In this document: one piece after another, positions 1 to 11,490 of the stretch
Layout: each line of letters opens with the position of its first letter
Numbering within the stretch: the first letter of the stretch is position 1
DNA from: Gordionus sp. m RMFG-2023
Taxonomy: Eukaryota; Nematomorpha; Gordioida; Chordodea; Parachordodidae
Reading direction: 5' to 3'
Length of the DNA: 64,000 nucleotides
Assembly (NCBI RefSeq): GCF_954871325.1
Contig: NC_088778.1
Span: 18,833,120-18,897,119, forward strand
Program-made: the position numbers and the translations under genes
The notes under the pieces: generated by a model
Seen by the model: the letters and a program-made list of their open reading frames with translations, nothing else
The model's database searches: none
Told to the model about the DNA's origin: nothing

Positions 1-205
1 ATATTGAAATTAAATATGGACAAGCAATTAATTAACAAGATTAATCGTTTTTAAATTAATAAAAAAAATTATGTTGTAAATATAAATTTGTAATAAAAAA
101 TGGAAATTTTTTTTTGATCTTCTTTGAAAATGTTCAAGTAAGATTTTTGTTTAAATTTTATCTAAAATTCTAAATCATTTTTTGTAAAAAGTCTTTTTGA
201 TATTT
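1..205. repeat. Dispersed repeat, copy 1
   Basis: This stretch is repeated in direct orientation at about 22390-22590. Shared landmarks include the phrases around caagcaattaatta, attatgttg, cttctttgaaaatg and atctaaaattctaaatc. No coding potential is visible and no ends were resolved. It is probably a fragment of an unclassified transposable element. The rest of 206-440 is AT-rich with nothing I recognise. Confidence 0.6.
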
Positions 206-443
206 GAAAATATTTTAGAATTTCTTAAATGTAATCTATTTTGAAATTTTGAACCAATTTATTTCGATAAAAATATGATAATACTATAAATTTTTATAAT
301 AACTTCGATAAAATAATTAATACATAAAAAATATAATTATAATTTATCAAAATATTCTTTTGTTCCACGAATTTGATGATGGTACCTATTTAGAAATTAA
401 AAGAGTTAATATTATAATTATTAATACAAATCAATTAAAAGGA

Positions 444-1535
444 TTACCTAATTAACAGTTGCCCGCGATAACCCAACTCCATATAGTTTAGTATGTGATT
501 GTAAAAGTTAGTAAAATCATTAGGAATAAATCCGTGTAAGAGCTGAATAATATTCCCAATAATTTCATCTCTTGAATTAGGGCGGGGGTTTATTGCTCGA
601 TATTTATTTTTCAAGACTCCAAAAATTTTTTTGATGGGATTTAGCTGAGGTGAATATGGTGGTAGATATTCAATTCTATCTTTATATGCATCGATAAAAT
701 GGCTTCTATGGATAGATGCATTATCCATTACAATAATTGCATCTGGTGGTAAGACACTGATAAGCTCTGTCATAAAATCACGGAATAACAACCCATTATA
801 AGCTCCTTTGAATATTTTATAATGGATTACCCCTCCAATTCCAATTGTACAAAGTATGCTTACATTTTTACCCTTAGAGGATGGAATTTTTATTACTGGA
901 CGGACATTGTATGGTGCCCAGGCGTAGATTGGTACAACGTGCAAGTTTATTCCAGTTTCATCTAAGAAATATAATTTTTCTCTTGGGGTATTTAAGATCT
1001 TTAAACAATAGATTTGACTAATATTGATTGCCCAGAAGTATTTCTTCTATCAGGCTCCTTGCTAGCTCTTTTTTTCGACCAACCTATATTTTTTATATAT
1101 TTGCTAATTGTTGTTTTCGTTCTTGGACTATCAGGAGGTAAATTTTCTATTATCTGCTGGATAGTAAGAGTATTATTATCCATCAATAAATTTATGATGA
1201 GTCTTTCAATTATGGAAGTATCTTTATTTTTACTTCCTCTTTTTTGAATATTATATTCTTTTAAAGGTTCTCCATTTATATCTGGGAATGTTTCCCGTCT
1301 AAATATATGAATTGATGCTGTAGACATTTCGACGTATTTTGCAATGTCTTTAATTTTCATCTGTTCTCTTTCTGGTATTGATAACATTTTAGTAAGTATA
1401 TCTATTTTTTCTTTATTCCAATATTTGTGTATTATTTTTGGTCTTTGAATTCTCGACGAAGATTTAGAGTTTCATTTAAATTGGAAAAATTAATATTACT
1501 ATTGGATAATAAAGATTCTATATTAAACATTTTTT
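444..1535 (-). mobile_element. Tc1/IS630-like transposase relic (DD30E type), copy 1
   Basis: A decayed DNA-transposon transposase on the minus strand. The N-terminal helix-turn-helix part (1001-1387) has the run EREQMKIKDIAKYVEMS and ends near GWSKKRASKEPDRR. The catalytic part (444-944 and just upstream) has FLDETG at about 955-990 as first aspartate, MDNASIH (D74 of the 166-residue piece) as second, and YSPQLNPIK where the third acidic residue should be. That residue is lysine here, so the enzyme is dead. Exactly 30 residues separate the second aspartate from the third position, shorter than the 34 usual in Tc1 and IS630 relatives. Frame breaks lie near 1003-1010 and near 1460; the probable start is at about 1530. 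The product would cut and paste its own element. Inverted terminal repeats were not found. The related copy is at 56870-57955. Confidence 0.8.
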
Positions 1536-1539
1536 TTTA

Positions 1540-1931
1540 TTATTTAAGAAAAATTTAAAAAATTAATAAATATTTTTTTTACTTATTTAAGAAAATTTTA
1601 AAAAATTAAAAAATATTTTTTTACTTATTACAAAGTTATAATTATATATTATTCATAGATATTTACAATAAAAATAAATTCATCTCATCCTTTTTATAAA
1701 TAAGCAATATATCTCGCAAAAAATTTATTTATTTAGTAACATTTTTATTTAAAATATTAAATAAATATAGGAATTAATTATAACACTAAATTCAAATATT
1801 AATCAATCAGTTAGAATATCATATAATAGAACATTTAAGATGTTAGTAATTTATGTAATACTAAATATAAAAATAAAATCATAAATTCAATATTAATTAA
1901 TGAATAAAATTTAGATATAAATTGTAAGTAA
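1540..1931. other. AT-rich spacer, no gene seen
   Basis: Low-complexity AT sequence with a short local duplication near 1540-1620 (tatttaagaaaa followed by tttaaaaaatta, twice). It includes the 3' flank of the LINE at 1932-2597. No coding or RNA signal was found. Confidence 0.5.
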
Positions 1932-2597
1932 TTAGGGGGTATCAGTCATTGAGAATATGAAGCTGAGGTAATTGGATTTTATTATATTGAGGGCTAATCT
2001 TTGGCGTAGGTAGTAACCCTCGTTGGGATCTTCGGTCCTAGTAGAGATCCGTTTCCCCAGCTCTTTAAAGAAGGCAAGGGCGTGAGAGCCGAACGATGTT
2101 AGAGTCGTGGCGATTAGTGGTAGGAATGTGTAATTGGCCGGAAGCGATGGCGAATATTTAGCGAGTTTATTCGTCTCGGCGTCTACTAGAGCATCTCTAT
2201 TTATATTGGAAGGGGCAAGGGGATCGATGCATGAGAAATCCCAGGTTAGAAATTCCCCCCTCTTCCAAGGGATCATGGTAGAGCCATCGGGACGCTTACC
2301 ATCAGAATTGTAGAGTCCAGTGGGTTCTAGGGTTGATGGGATACCGGCAGATTTTAGGGCCCTGGCAATAGTATCATTGCATTTTGAATGTCTAATGAAT
2401 CTGCCTCTACAGCGCTTGCAGTGTAAAGAGTGACGGCCTTTGGAGTTGACCGGCGTTTGACAAAGGATGCAGTGATAGGGTATTACCATATCACAATTAA
2501 GTCTTAGACCGATGGCGTGACGTAGCTCATCATTGCTTAGGAGCTGGTCAAGGTTTCGCGATGGAAAAGCTTCGAGAAATTCATAAGTGACAACCAT
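1932..2597 (-). pseudogene. RLE-type LINE, C-terminal end only
   Basis: An uninterrupted 221-residue reading frame representing only the C-terminus of a non-LTR retrotransposon polyprotein. Near residues 43-70 lies a Cys/His cluster (C43, C46, H56, C60, C63, H70; run GRHSLHCKRCRGRFIRH). It is followed by DGKRPDG at 99-105 and TWDFSCID at 118-125. The PD-x15-D arrangement resembles the PD...D signature of restriction-like endonucleases at the end of R2-group LINEs; that assignment is inference. The same domain ends the LINE at 24605-27615. Reverse transcriptase is missing, as expected for 5' truncation during insertion. The truncation point near 2590 sits beside a duplicated intron-like sequence of the neighbouring hAT gene, suggesting the LINE landed antisense in a hAT intron. 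Confidence 0.75.
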
Positions 2598-2825
2598 ACA
2601 AGTATTTTTTTCATTATAACAATATTTTTCTTCAAATTTATAATATTTGCCATAATTTTCATAAAAAAATTAATTTATATATTAATATTTGTCACTTTTT
2701 TAGAAGAACTTATACAAGTATTGTTTTTATTTTAACAATATTTTTCTTAAAATATATATTTGTCATAATTTAAAAGCAATGATATTTTAATTCATATATT
2801 AATATTTTTACTTTTTCAGAAGAGC
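2598..2825 (+). repeat. Tandem duplication ending in splice-acceptor-like sequence
   Basis: Two diverged copies of about 112 bp, each starting near acaagtat and ending in a pyrimidine tract plus AG (ttttttagaaga and ttttcagaagag). The second copy runs directly into hAT transposase coding sequence, so it looks like a duplicated intron 3' end of that gene. Confidence 0.45.
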
Positions 2826-4930
2826 TTGATCTGGGTACTAAAACAACTGGGCCTATGCAACCAATATTAGGCGCATATCCTCATACTGGATTGGGGAAAG
2901 ATAGAAGATGTTTTCAACCTCAGTGGTACAAATCCTTTCCTTGGATAGAATATAGCATTACCAGAAACGCTATTTTTTGTTTTCCTTGTCGTAATTTTCC
3001 CACACAACCTCAAAAGGTTATCTCTTTGATATAGGTTATCAAAAATTTCGTAAGGTAAAAGAATTCTTAACAGCTCACGGAGCAACAAATGGTCATGCAA
3101 CGAATGTGATTTTCTGGAACCATTTTAAACAATCTTTAATAGAAGGGACCATTAAAGAAAAATTTGTAGCTCTAACTAAATCAGCAATAATAAAAAGAAG
3201 AGAATATTTAAAAGATTATTAAAAATTATAATACTATGTGGTAAGTTAGAACTTCCCCTTAGAGGACATCATGAAAGTAAGACAAGCAATAATCAAGGGA
3301 ATTATTGTGAAATATTAAACTGTTTGAAAGAGTATGATTCATTTTTAATGGCATATAAACCACCAGGCAATGCTCATTATTGCTCACCTCCATCACAAAA
3401 TCAAATGCTATCTGCAGTGGGAAACATAATCTTAAAGTACATAGCTTCAGAAACAAGGGAGGCCCGTTATTTTGCTGTCATGGCTGATGACACTCGTGAT
3501 GTTAGCTCATATGAATAATTTAGTATATGTGTTAGATATGTTGATAAAACAAAAACACCAAAGGAATCTTTTATATCTTTTGAAAAAGTTGTAGACTTAG
3601 ATGCAGAATCATTAACAAAGACATTGATATTAACCTTAATAACAATTCTATAAATGCGATTTGCGTTGCTCAAGCTTATAATGGTGCCAGTGTTATGAAA
3701 GGGCTTCTTTTAGGAGTCCAGGAAAGATATGGCAAAAATCACAAAATGGCTATATATGTGCACTGCTATGCACATAAACTCAATCTTGTATTGATCTCAG
3801 CATGCAAATATTTACCTCAGTCTAGAAAGTTTTTTAATGTATTAGAATCTATTCATGCTTTTTTCTCAATATATATTATCCATCATAACAAATTTCTTGA
3901 TTTACAATTAAGATTAGGGCTAAAATCCAAAAATATTGATGCCTTGAGTTCTACACGTTGGGGATCCCATATTAGAACAATAGAGGCAGTAAAAAACACT
4001 TTCCCTGCAATTATTTATTATCTAGAAAATATAGAGCATGGTGATATGGTGAAAGCAAATGGAATTTTATATATTCTTTTACAATATGATACAATTTTGT
4101 GTATGTTTATATTCCAAAAATTATTATCTATGTGTTCCAATATTTCTATTTTTTTGCAAAAATCAGATTCGGACATATCAACAGCATTGGCTCTTATCGA
4201 GTCTCTTATCATTTCTTTGTTAAATTTAAGAAAAAATTCTTATTTTTCTTCATTATTTACCGAAGTAAATAAATTCTGCAATTTATATAATATAAAAATA
4301 ACAAATAAAAAAATAAATATACCTTCTACCATTTTAAATGATTCTATTCAAATAGATGATATTGTTTCTCCTAATTATTCTGATCAAACAGAAACTTTTT
4401 ATAAGTGTCATGTCTTTTATCCAATTTTGGAATTATGATAAATAAATTAAAAAAGAGATTTTGTCAAGAAAACATAGATATATTAATAGCTATAAGTGCT
4501 TTACAATTCCTCCTCCCCCCAATTTTTAAATAATGATATCATTAAACCATTTATCTTACATTATAATCTTCTTGATCCAATGGAAGAATACGCAATATTA
4601 AAGATTTATATTTTAACCTATAATAAAACACATGAACCTATGTGCAAATCGATAATAGATTTGATAAAAATCGTACCCATTGATATATTCCCTCGTATAT
4701 ACAATTGCCTTAAAATTGCGCTAACTATACCTTTTAATTCCTGTTCATGTGAAAGATCGTTTTCAGCTTTAAAACGGGTAAAACATATATTTGATCGACA
4801 ATGGGTCAGGAACGATTAAATTCGTTGGCTCTATTGAGCATTGAAAAAATGTTATTAATAACATTCCTATAGGTCACATTATAAATGAATATGCAACAAT
4901 GACTAACCGTCGTAGAGAACTTATTTTATC
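2826..4930 (+). mobile_element. hAT transposase relic, TTF zinc finger / DUF4371 (ZMYM1-like) type
   Basis: A nearly full-length but broken hAT-superfamily transposase. The order is typical: TTF-type zinc finger at about 2830-3150 (runs RCFQPQWYKSFPWIEY and FCFPCRNF), DUF4371 region at about 3240-3520 (MADDTRDVSSYE), central region with CYAHKLNLVL at 3760-3790 and STRWGSH near 3950, and the C-terminal dimerisation segment at 4600-4800 (NSCSCERSFSALKR). Breaks visible include a stop after SSYE at about 3516 (probably CAA to TAA), a frame change near 3620, and further changes near 3010, 3220 and 4440. The last residues run out near 4815-4860. Ends and target duplication were not resolved. Pieces of the same coding region reappear inverted at about 5130-5300 and 5960-6110. 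Confidence 0.8.
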
Positions 4931-5489
4931 AGATAATTTAACCTTATAATTTATATTATGAAACGTAATTTTAGGCATTAGTAAAAGCGAGTAAATATAT
5001 CGTTTAATATTTATTTTATAATTTTTTTTACCATTTCTAAAATTAGCTTAAAGAAATGGCACTTATAAAAAATTTCTTTTTGATATATATATTGACAATA
5101 CAATAATATATAAGATCTTAATTGCTTTCATCATATCACTCATATTTTTTAGCTACTATATAATTCATTTCTAATTTGGCAGCCTTACCATGTAAATAAC
5201 TCAAAGCTTCAATATATTTGCTTAATTTCTTCTAAAGATTTTTAGTGTTTTTGTTTTATCAATTTATCTAACATTATAAATTCTGATATGAGTTAACATC
5301 ATGAGTACCAGCATCTATAATTTGTGAGGCTATGTAATTTAAGATTATTACTACAGCTGCTGAGTGCATATGATCGCATATTTTAGATATGCAATAATGG
5401 TCAACTGTGTAGCCGTTTATATATCATTAAAAATGAAAGATAATCTTTTAGAAATTTACTATCTCACATTAATTTTCTCGGTTACTTAT
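4931..5489. other. hAT-derived debris with inverted internal piece
   Basis: The part at about 5130-5300 is the reverse complement of 5960-6110; both derive from the DUF4371-type hAT coding region (shared phrase gataaattgataaaaca in one orientation). It is the host sequence into which the element at 5498-7040 inserted. Confidence 0.5.
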
Positions 5490-5497
5490 CTAGCTTC

Positions 5498-7040
5498 CAG
5501 GGGCGTCGCTAGCCTTTACAATCTCAGGGGGCTCAGCTAAAAAAAATTTTATGGGGGCTTCGCCCCCTACCCCCTAAATTTGTTGACCTTTGGCCCGCTT
5601 TTGCCCGGCCTTGGGCCGGGTTTTATATTAATATATTATACATTTTTAAAATATGCTAACTCTAGACAATTATTCTGAATTATTTTGTCATTATGATATT
5701 TTGCATACAAAATAAACTAGCATATAAATAATGAAAACAATACAATAAATTTCTAAAAATAATATTTTTTAATACAAAATCTATTTATTACAGTATAAAA
5801 TATTTTTGATTGCTGATATAAAAAAATTTTGCGTAAATAATTACAAGTGATAAAAAAGGTTAATTAATTCATACATATGCCTCAATTGATAATGGTTTTT
5901 ATAAACCACATAAGGCTATATAATTCTAGCAAGTTGCATTGACAAAAGGTCATGACACTCACGATGGTAACCCATATCAGAATTTATTATGTTAGATAAA
6001 TTGATAAAACAAAAACAGTAAAAATCTTTAGAAGAAATTATGCAAATATATTGAAGTTTTGAGTTATTTACACGGCAAGGAAGCCATATTAGAAATGAGA
6101 TTGTAATAATATCAAAAATATATTCATATTAAAAATTTAGCTCAAAACTGTTTTTCAAAGAAGAAGAAAATAGCTTTCCTAAAAACACGTAAAAAAAAGA
6201 AAAGATATCTAATTTATTACATCCATTGTGGGATGAATAATAAGAAATTTAATTTTAATAATATATTTAATAAATAGATGGCGTTAAATAATTAAATGCA
6301 AATTGTTACTTATATTTATTATCAAAAGCATTATTATTAAAATTTTAAAATTATTAACTGTAATATATTATATAACTGTCAAAAATGTCTGTAAAAATTG
6401 GCATTTTACATAATATTTTATAAATAATTATATATTATAAAGGATTATAAACTATTTATCTACTTACTTTTTATAAATAAATATCTTATACTCATTTGGA
6501 TTTAGACCTTGAAAATAATTTTAGGAAGAGACATGAAAATTATAATTAAAAATCTAAATGTAGTTGATTAGTGTTTTGAACTCGGCTAATTACAATATTA
6601 AATTTGTTAATATTCAATTAATAAATGATTATATTTATTTAAGGTTATATAATAATTTAAATAATAAAAGTCAATTAAGCTTCAACTGTTAATGCTAAAG
6701 TAATATTTAGTTATTGATATTGATATATTTTTAACACCGAATTTGATTGCAAGCTGACAGAGTGAACATATAATTTATATGTATAATCTAATCTAATAAT
6801 TGAAATATTATTCATTTAATAAAAATTTAGATAGTTTTATTAATTTTTAAATAATAAAATTAAATCTATATATTACTCAATAGAATTATAAAAGAAATAG
6901 TTCAGGGGGCAATTAAAAAAATTTATTTTTAGTTTAAAGGGATATTAAGGAATCATTAAAAAAATAATTTGCTTCAGGGGGCTATTCAATTTTTTTAGGG
7001 GGCTCGAGCCCCTGCGCGCCCCTTCCTAGCGACGCCACAG
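5498..7040. mobile_element. hAT-like element with perfect 8-bp target duplication
   Basis: The 5' end is CAGGGGCGTCGCTAG and the 3' end reads TAGCGACGCCACAG, an imperfect terminal inverted repeat. The 8 bp ctagcttc stand on both sides (5490-5497 and 7041-7048). Eight-base duplications and CAGNG/TAGNG ends are typical of hAT elements. Just inside the left end lies a GC-rich module (cttcgccccct, then cccggccttgggccggg). The interior holds only hAT debris, so the copy is non-autonomous. Length 1543 bp. Confidence 0.8.
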
Positions 7041-7217
7041 CTAGCTTCCATCATGTCATCCAAAAGGAAGCTCTAACTACCATAAAGTTTAATGATTTGG
7101 ATTGGTCATTTACATTATCTTCTTCAACAATTGTTAATTTGGTAAGGCCTATAAATTTTTTATTATTAGTCCATTCTATAAATCATTGTCTAAAATGGTA
7201 ACAGAGAGGAGAGTTAT

Positions 7218-7680
7218 ATTAGTTTCATGACCTTTTGTTAATGTAAGTTTTAAGAATTATATAGCCTTAAGTGGTTTTTAATTACCATTATCAATTGAGG
7301 CATATATATTAATCAACCTTTTTTATCAATTGTAATTCTTTAGACGCCAAATTTTTTATATCAGCGAAAATATTTTATACTGTAATAAATAGATTTTGTA
7401 TTAAAAAATATTATTTTTAGAAATGTCTTGTATTGTTTTATTTATATGCCAGTTTATTTTGTATGGATAATATAATAAATGACAAAATATAAAATTCAGA
7501 AGTAATTTCCAGAGTTAGCTAATTTTAAAAAAGTATGATATAGTAATATTAAACCCCGAAGGCCGGCAAAAGTGGGTCAAAGGCCTGCAAATTGGGGGGT
7601 ATTGGGGGCGAAGCCTCCCATAAAAAATAAATTTTTTTTAGTTGAGCCCCCTGAGATTGTAAAGGCCAGCGACGCCCCTG
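7218..7680. repeat. Truncated second copy of the 5498 element, inverted
   Basis: This is the reverse complement of 5498 to about 5965 and ends exactly at the same terminal sequence (gcgacgcccctg at 7669-7680). With the first copy it makes a roughly 460-bp inverted repeat. No other end or target duplication was found for it, so it looks truncated. Confidence 0.75.
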
Positions 7681-8934
7681 GCGATCTGAAACTTTGAAAC
7701 AAAGATCAAGTGAGAATAAAGACAAAGTCGATATCTAAGAACTATCGTAGAAGACCAGAAAGTCTAAAAGATCTATACGGCGGTTACAAGAATTAGATTC
7801 CAATGACTAATCAATAATAAGAGAACGTTAAAAACAAGCGACTATATACAACAAATGGTCAAGACATTCTTGATGCAATCGTTAATCGATGACCAATATA
7901 GCCAAAGTCTAAGATACGAAAGTCGACGATCATAAAGACAAGAATTCGTGGAAACAATCGTTAATCGCAGACAAATTATCGTCAATCGTTTACTATCATT
8001 AGTTACAAGAAACCGCTAGAAACAAAAGACTAGGATAATTTATCAATAGAATTTAAGACTGACTATAAGATACAAAAGTTGAAAAAGAGACTAGAATTTA
8101 TCGATAATTGTTTACAAGCAATAATAATTAATTACCCTTATAATCAATTACTGCTATAAAGAGCTATTAGATACAAGAGAAAACATTAGGAATAAGCAAA
8201 GATTAGGATAACTTATTAATAGAATTGACGGACTTTAGTTGTAAAGAAAGAATAGTATCAATCGATAATCGTTGCCTAGCAATGGTGGATTGTTGAAAAG
8301 CATTGCGTTAATTGAATTTGTCAGTGGCCTACAGAGATAAAGAGCTAATCGTTTACCATGGGTCGACAAGGAACAGATGATATAATTCAAGAATTTCATG
8401 CTGTAATCGGATACGAACTTCATTAAAAACTAAGAATACTAGACAAGGAACAGCCGTCGTTAGAAATTAGAAGACATTAAAGATTAAGAAGAATAGATTT
8501 GGTGGAGATAAAAGATCAGTAAAATCTAAATCGAAAGAAGTTGGTCACTCAGTGGAAGGGTGTTGTATTTTGCCTTACAAAAGAATGCATTATTCAAACA
8601 AAAATAATGTTTTATTATAATTATTAAGTTATTTTCTAGATCCCAGTCTATGTAAATTAGATGAAAACGCGTGATACTTGTAGATTTTTCATACGTTAAG
8701 AGTTTTAACAATTTGGATTTAATTACTTTTGGCCTTAAATTTTTTAACTTTTCATTTTTCGACTTAAATTTTTTAATTTTTCGCCTAAATTTTCTTAACT
8801 TTTTATTTTTTCGTATTTTTAATTTTATTTTTTCTTACTCTTTCCTTTATGTTAATTTATAATTTATATAGTATTTAATAAAGAATTTAATTTTAATATT
8901 TTATTTATAGGCCCCAAAGTTTTAACTACAACAA
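7681..8934. other. No gene seen; degenerate internal repetition
   Basis: A slightly less AT-biased stretch with recurring degenerate phrases (aatcgttaatcg; actaggataatttatcaatagaatt near 8030 and again near 8200). It may be an old, decayed tandem array with a period of roughly 170 bp. 8730-8850 is a run of repeated aaattttttaac-like phrases. No protein family was recognised on either strand. Confidence 0.4.
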
Positions 8935-8959
8935 TATTAGTATTATAGTGTATTATATT

Positions 8960-9182
8960 ATATTAGTATTATATTATATTAGTATTATATTATATTAGTA
9001 TTATATTATATTAGTATTATATTATATTAGTATTATATTATATTAGTATTATATTATATTAGTATTATATTATATTAGTATTATATTATATTAGTATTAT
9101 ATTATATTAGTATTATATTATATTAGTATTATATTATATTAGTATTATATTATATTAGTATTATATTATATTAGTATTATAT
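8960..9182. repeat. Minisatellite, 16-bp unit, about 14 copies
   Basis: Near-perfect tandem repetition of attatattatattagt. The uniformity implies recent expansion or homogenisation. A short (tttc)n microsatellite follows at about 9376-9400, separated by decayed forms of the same A/T repeat. Confidence 0.95.
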
Positions 9183-9541
9183 CATTATTATATATTATAT
9201 TTCACCTTATTAGGATTTTATTATATTATAATATTACATTATATTAGTATTATAGTGTATTACGTTATTAGTATTATAATATATTACTATTATATTATTA
9301 TTATATATTTTATATTATATTCACTATATTATATATTTGTATTTTATTATGTTATAATATTACATTATAATAGAATTTCTTTCTTTCTTTCTTTCTTTCG
9401 TTGTATTATATAGGAAACATTATATTACTTCTGGTGTTTTAAATTACATACAAATATATTTAGCTATTTTGATATTGGCGATTTCGTGGCACTACCAAAT
9501 ATATTTATAATATATATTTGGAAAATCGTGATGTTTGGAAA

Positions 9542-9760
9542 GGCTCTATGGCCTAGTAGGCAAGAGCTTGGCTTATTGATTCCATGGTCCCTGGTTCGAA
9601 TCCCGAGAATGGTCATGTTTATTTTCTTATTCTAACTTAGTGGTTCCATCCTTGGGGGGATAATATATAGGAGGCCGGGTTCGACCACGTGATTCCGTAT
9701 TAATATATTAAATAATAAGGGTCTTATTACATTTTAATAAATTTTGGTCGGTATTTAGCA
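9542..9760 (+). mobile_element. tRNA-derived SINE
   Basis: The head looks like a tRNA gene. An A-box-like tggcctagtagg lies at 9549-9560 and an exact B-box match, ggttcgaatcc, at 9593-9603, in the order and spacing of a Pol III internal promoter. The acceptor and T stems do not pair as in a real tRNA, so a functional tRNA is unlikely. A non-tRNA body follows (ttccatccttgggggg, ggccgggttcgaccacg) and fades near 9760. SINEs are copied by a partner LINE; which one is not visible here. Confidence 0.6.
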
Positions 9761-9899
9761 AATTAGGTTGGTATTTAGAATATTTCCATACATTCACTTG
9801 GATCAACCGATTTCGTTTGGGAACCAAAGTTAGCTAGGACGGCCTCGGGAGGGCCTCCTTTGATCGTAAAATGGTCCATTTTCAGTCAAAATGGATGAT

Positions 9900-10340
9900 T
9901 TTTAGTATTTAATATATTAAATAATTCCAAGCAAATCCAAGCAAGAAATTTTTATTATCATCTTTCAGATTATATACAATCTTATACATTTTTTTTATTT
10001 AATATTAGATAATTCCAAGCAATTTTTTATCAAATCCAAGCAAGAAATTCTTATTATCATCTATCAGATTATATACAATCTTATACATTTTTTTTTATTT
10101 AATATATTAGATAATTCCAAGCAATTTTTTATCAAATCCAAGCAAGAAATTCTTATTATCATCTATCAGATTATATGCAATTCTTATTATCATCTATCAG
10201 ATTATATGCAATTCTTATATCAGATGCAAGAAATTTTTATTATCATCTATCAGATTATATGCCATTCTTATATTAGATGCAAGAAATTTTTCTTATCATC
10301 TATCAGATTATATGCAATTCTTATATCAGATGCAATCAAT
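9900..10340. repeat. Tandem repeat, about 110-bp units then shorter sub-units
   Basis: Three copies of a unit containing aattccaagca, tccaagcaagaaattyttattatcatc and agattatatacaatc. They are followed by several shorter copies made of ttcttattatcatctatc plus agattatatgcaa. The array changes period part-way through, as expected after unequal exchange. Confidence 0.85.
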
Positions 10341-10341
10341 T

Positions 10342-10501
10342 TTAATATATCAGACATTGTTTTAATTATATTATGATATTTTATATTGTGAGTATTTTAT
10401 GTAGCTATGTAATATATATTTTAATATATCAGACATTGTTTTAATTATATTATGATATTTTATATTGTGAGTATTTTATGTAGCAATGTAATATATATTT
10501 T
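10342..10501. repeat. Tandem duplication, about 79-bp unit
   Basis: Two nearly identical copies beginning ttttaatatatcagacattg and ending gtaatatata. Confidence 0.9.
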
Positions 10502-10562
10502 AAATCTATACCTATTAATAAAATTTAATTAGCAAATTTCATAAACAATTTCTTAATATAAA

Positions 10563-10860
10563 TGAACTTTATTAATATGATTACTTAGGATTAGTTTTAT
10601 TGATTAAGAATATTTCTTATGCATTTTCTCAATATAACTTATGATTACTTAAGATTAATTTTAATGATTAAGAATATTTCTTATGCATTTTCTCAATATA
10701 ACTTATGATTACTTAAGATTAATTTTAATGATTAAGAATATTTCTTATGCATTTTCTCAATATAACTTATGATTACTTAAAATTAATTTTAATGATTAAG
10801 AATATTTCTTATGCATTTTCTTAATATAACCTATGCTATATAAAATGATTCACTAATTTC
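10563..10860. repeat. Tandem repeat, 65-bp unit, about 4 copies
   Basis: The unit contains tctcaatataacttatgatt, cttaagattaattttaatg and attaagaatatttcttatgc. The first and last copies are the most diverged. Confidence 0.9.
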
Positions 10861-11020
10861 TTAATATAACTTATAAATAAAATTAATTGATAATTGAGTC
10901 ATAGGATTTTATTTATCAATTTGTCTATAATTTTTAACTAATATTGATTAATAAGATTATTTATATTCTTTTCTTTTGTTATATATTTATTATTGGTTTT
11001 CTTTAAGCTCATCCCCATGT

Positions 11021-11378
11021 CTAAAAGCATATATATTTGGATATACTGGGTATGTTGGAATTCTGATCTGCACAAGATATGCATTGAGAATCTTTACCTA
11101 AATTAATGTATGTAATCTAGATAGGTTTAGTATTAAATATACCTTCAGCTGTTAGATAATCTTGTGTCACTTCAAATAAACTACCTACTAAACCTCTGCT
11201 TTTACAATCTCTTCTTCTGCAGCGGTAATATACTGTAGGCTCAGCTATTCTATGTATGGTATATTGAAAAAGGTTATAGCAGAGTATATCCTTACCTAAT
11301 ATAATATATCATACTTTGCAATGATTCATTTCTTCTTTTAAAAAATAGTCTTATATTATCAGCTACAGTATTAAGCAT
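11021..11378 (-). CDS. Small two-intron gene, Cys-rich, function unknown
   Basis: A spliced model on the minus strand: exon 1 at 11296-11378 (83 nt), intron 46 nt (gtaagg...catag), exon 2 at 11143-11249 (107 nt), intron 45 nt (gtatat...tttag), exon 3 at 11021-11097 (77 nt). The joined frame gives 88 residues and a stop without interruption. The protein has YYRCRRRDCKSRG near residues 35-47, like the WRC..C.R core of FLYWCH-type zinc fingers, and a second pair, CISC, about 30 residues later. I do not recognise the gene; the FLYWCH resemblance is weak. The start is the first ATG in the open frame, but the frame stays open upstream to about 11460, so an earlier exon is possible. Intron size matches MED20, whose start lies 112 bp away on the other strand. 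Confidence 0.4.
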
Positions 11379-11490
11379 AATGTTTTTAAATGATTTTAAT
11401 TTAACGCGATGAAATAGACCAATCAGAAAAAAATGGACCAAATTTACGATCAAATGACTTTACGATCATAGTTAGGCAAATCACGGCCTC
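11379..11490. promoter_or_regulatory. Possible bidirectional promoter
   Basis: A 112-bp gap between two divergent starts. It contains gatcgtaaa-type phrases on one strand and gatcaaatgactttacgatca on the other; a gatcgtaaaatggtccatttt phrase recurs near 9862. No canonical TATA element could be singled out in such AT-rich DNA. Confidence 0.3.

Noticed and set aside
8960-9182. CRISPR-like array
   Set aside because: There are no spacers between units; it is a simple minisatellite in a eukaryotic context.
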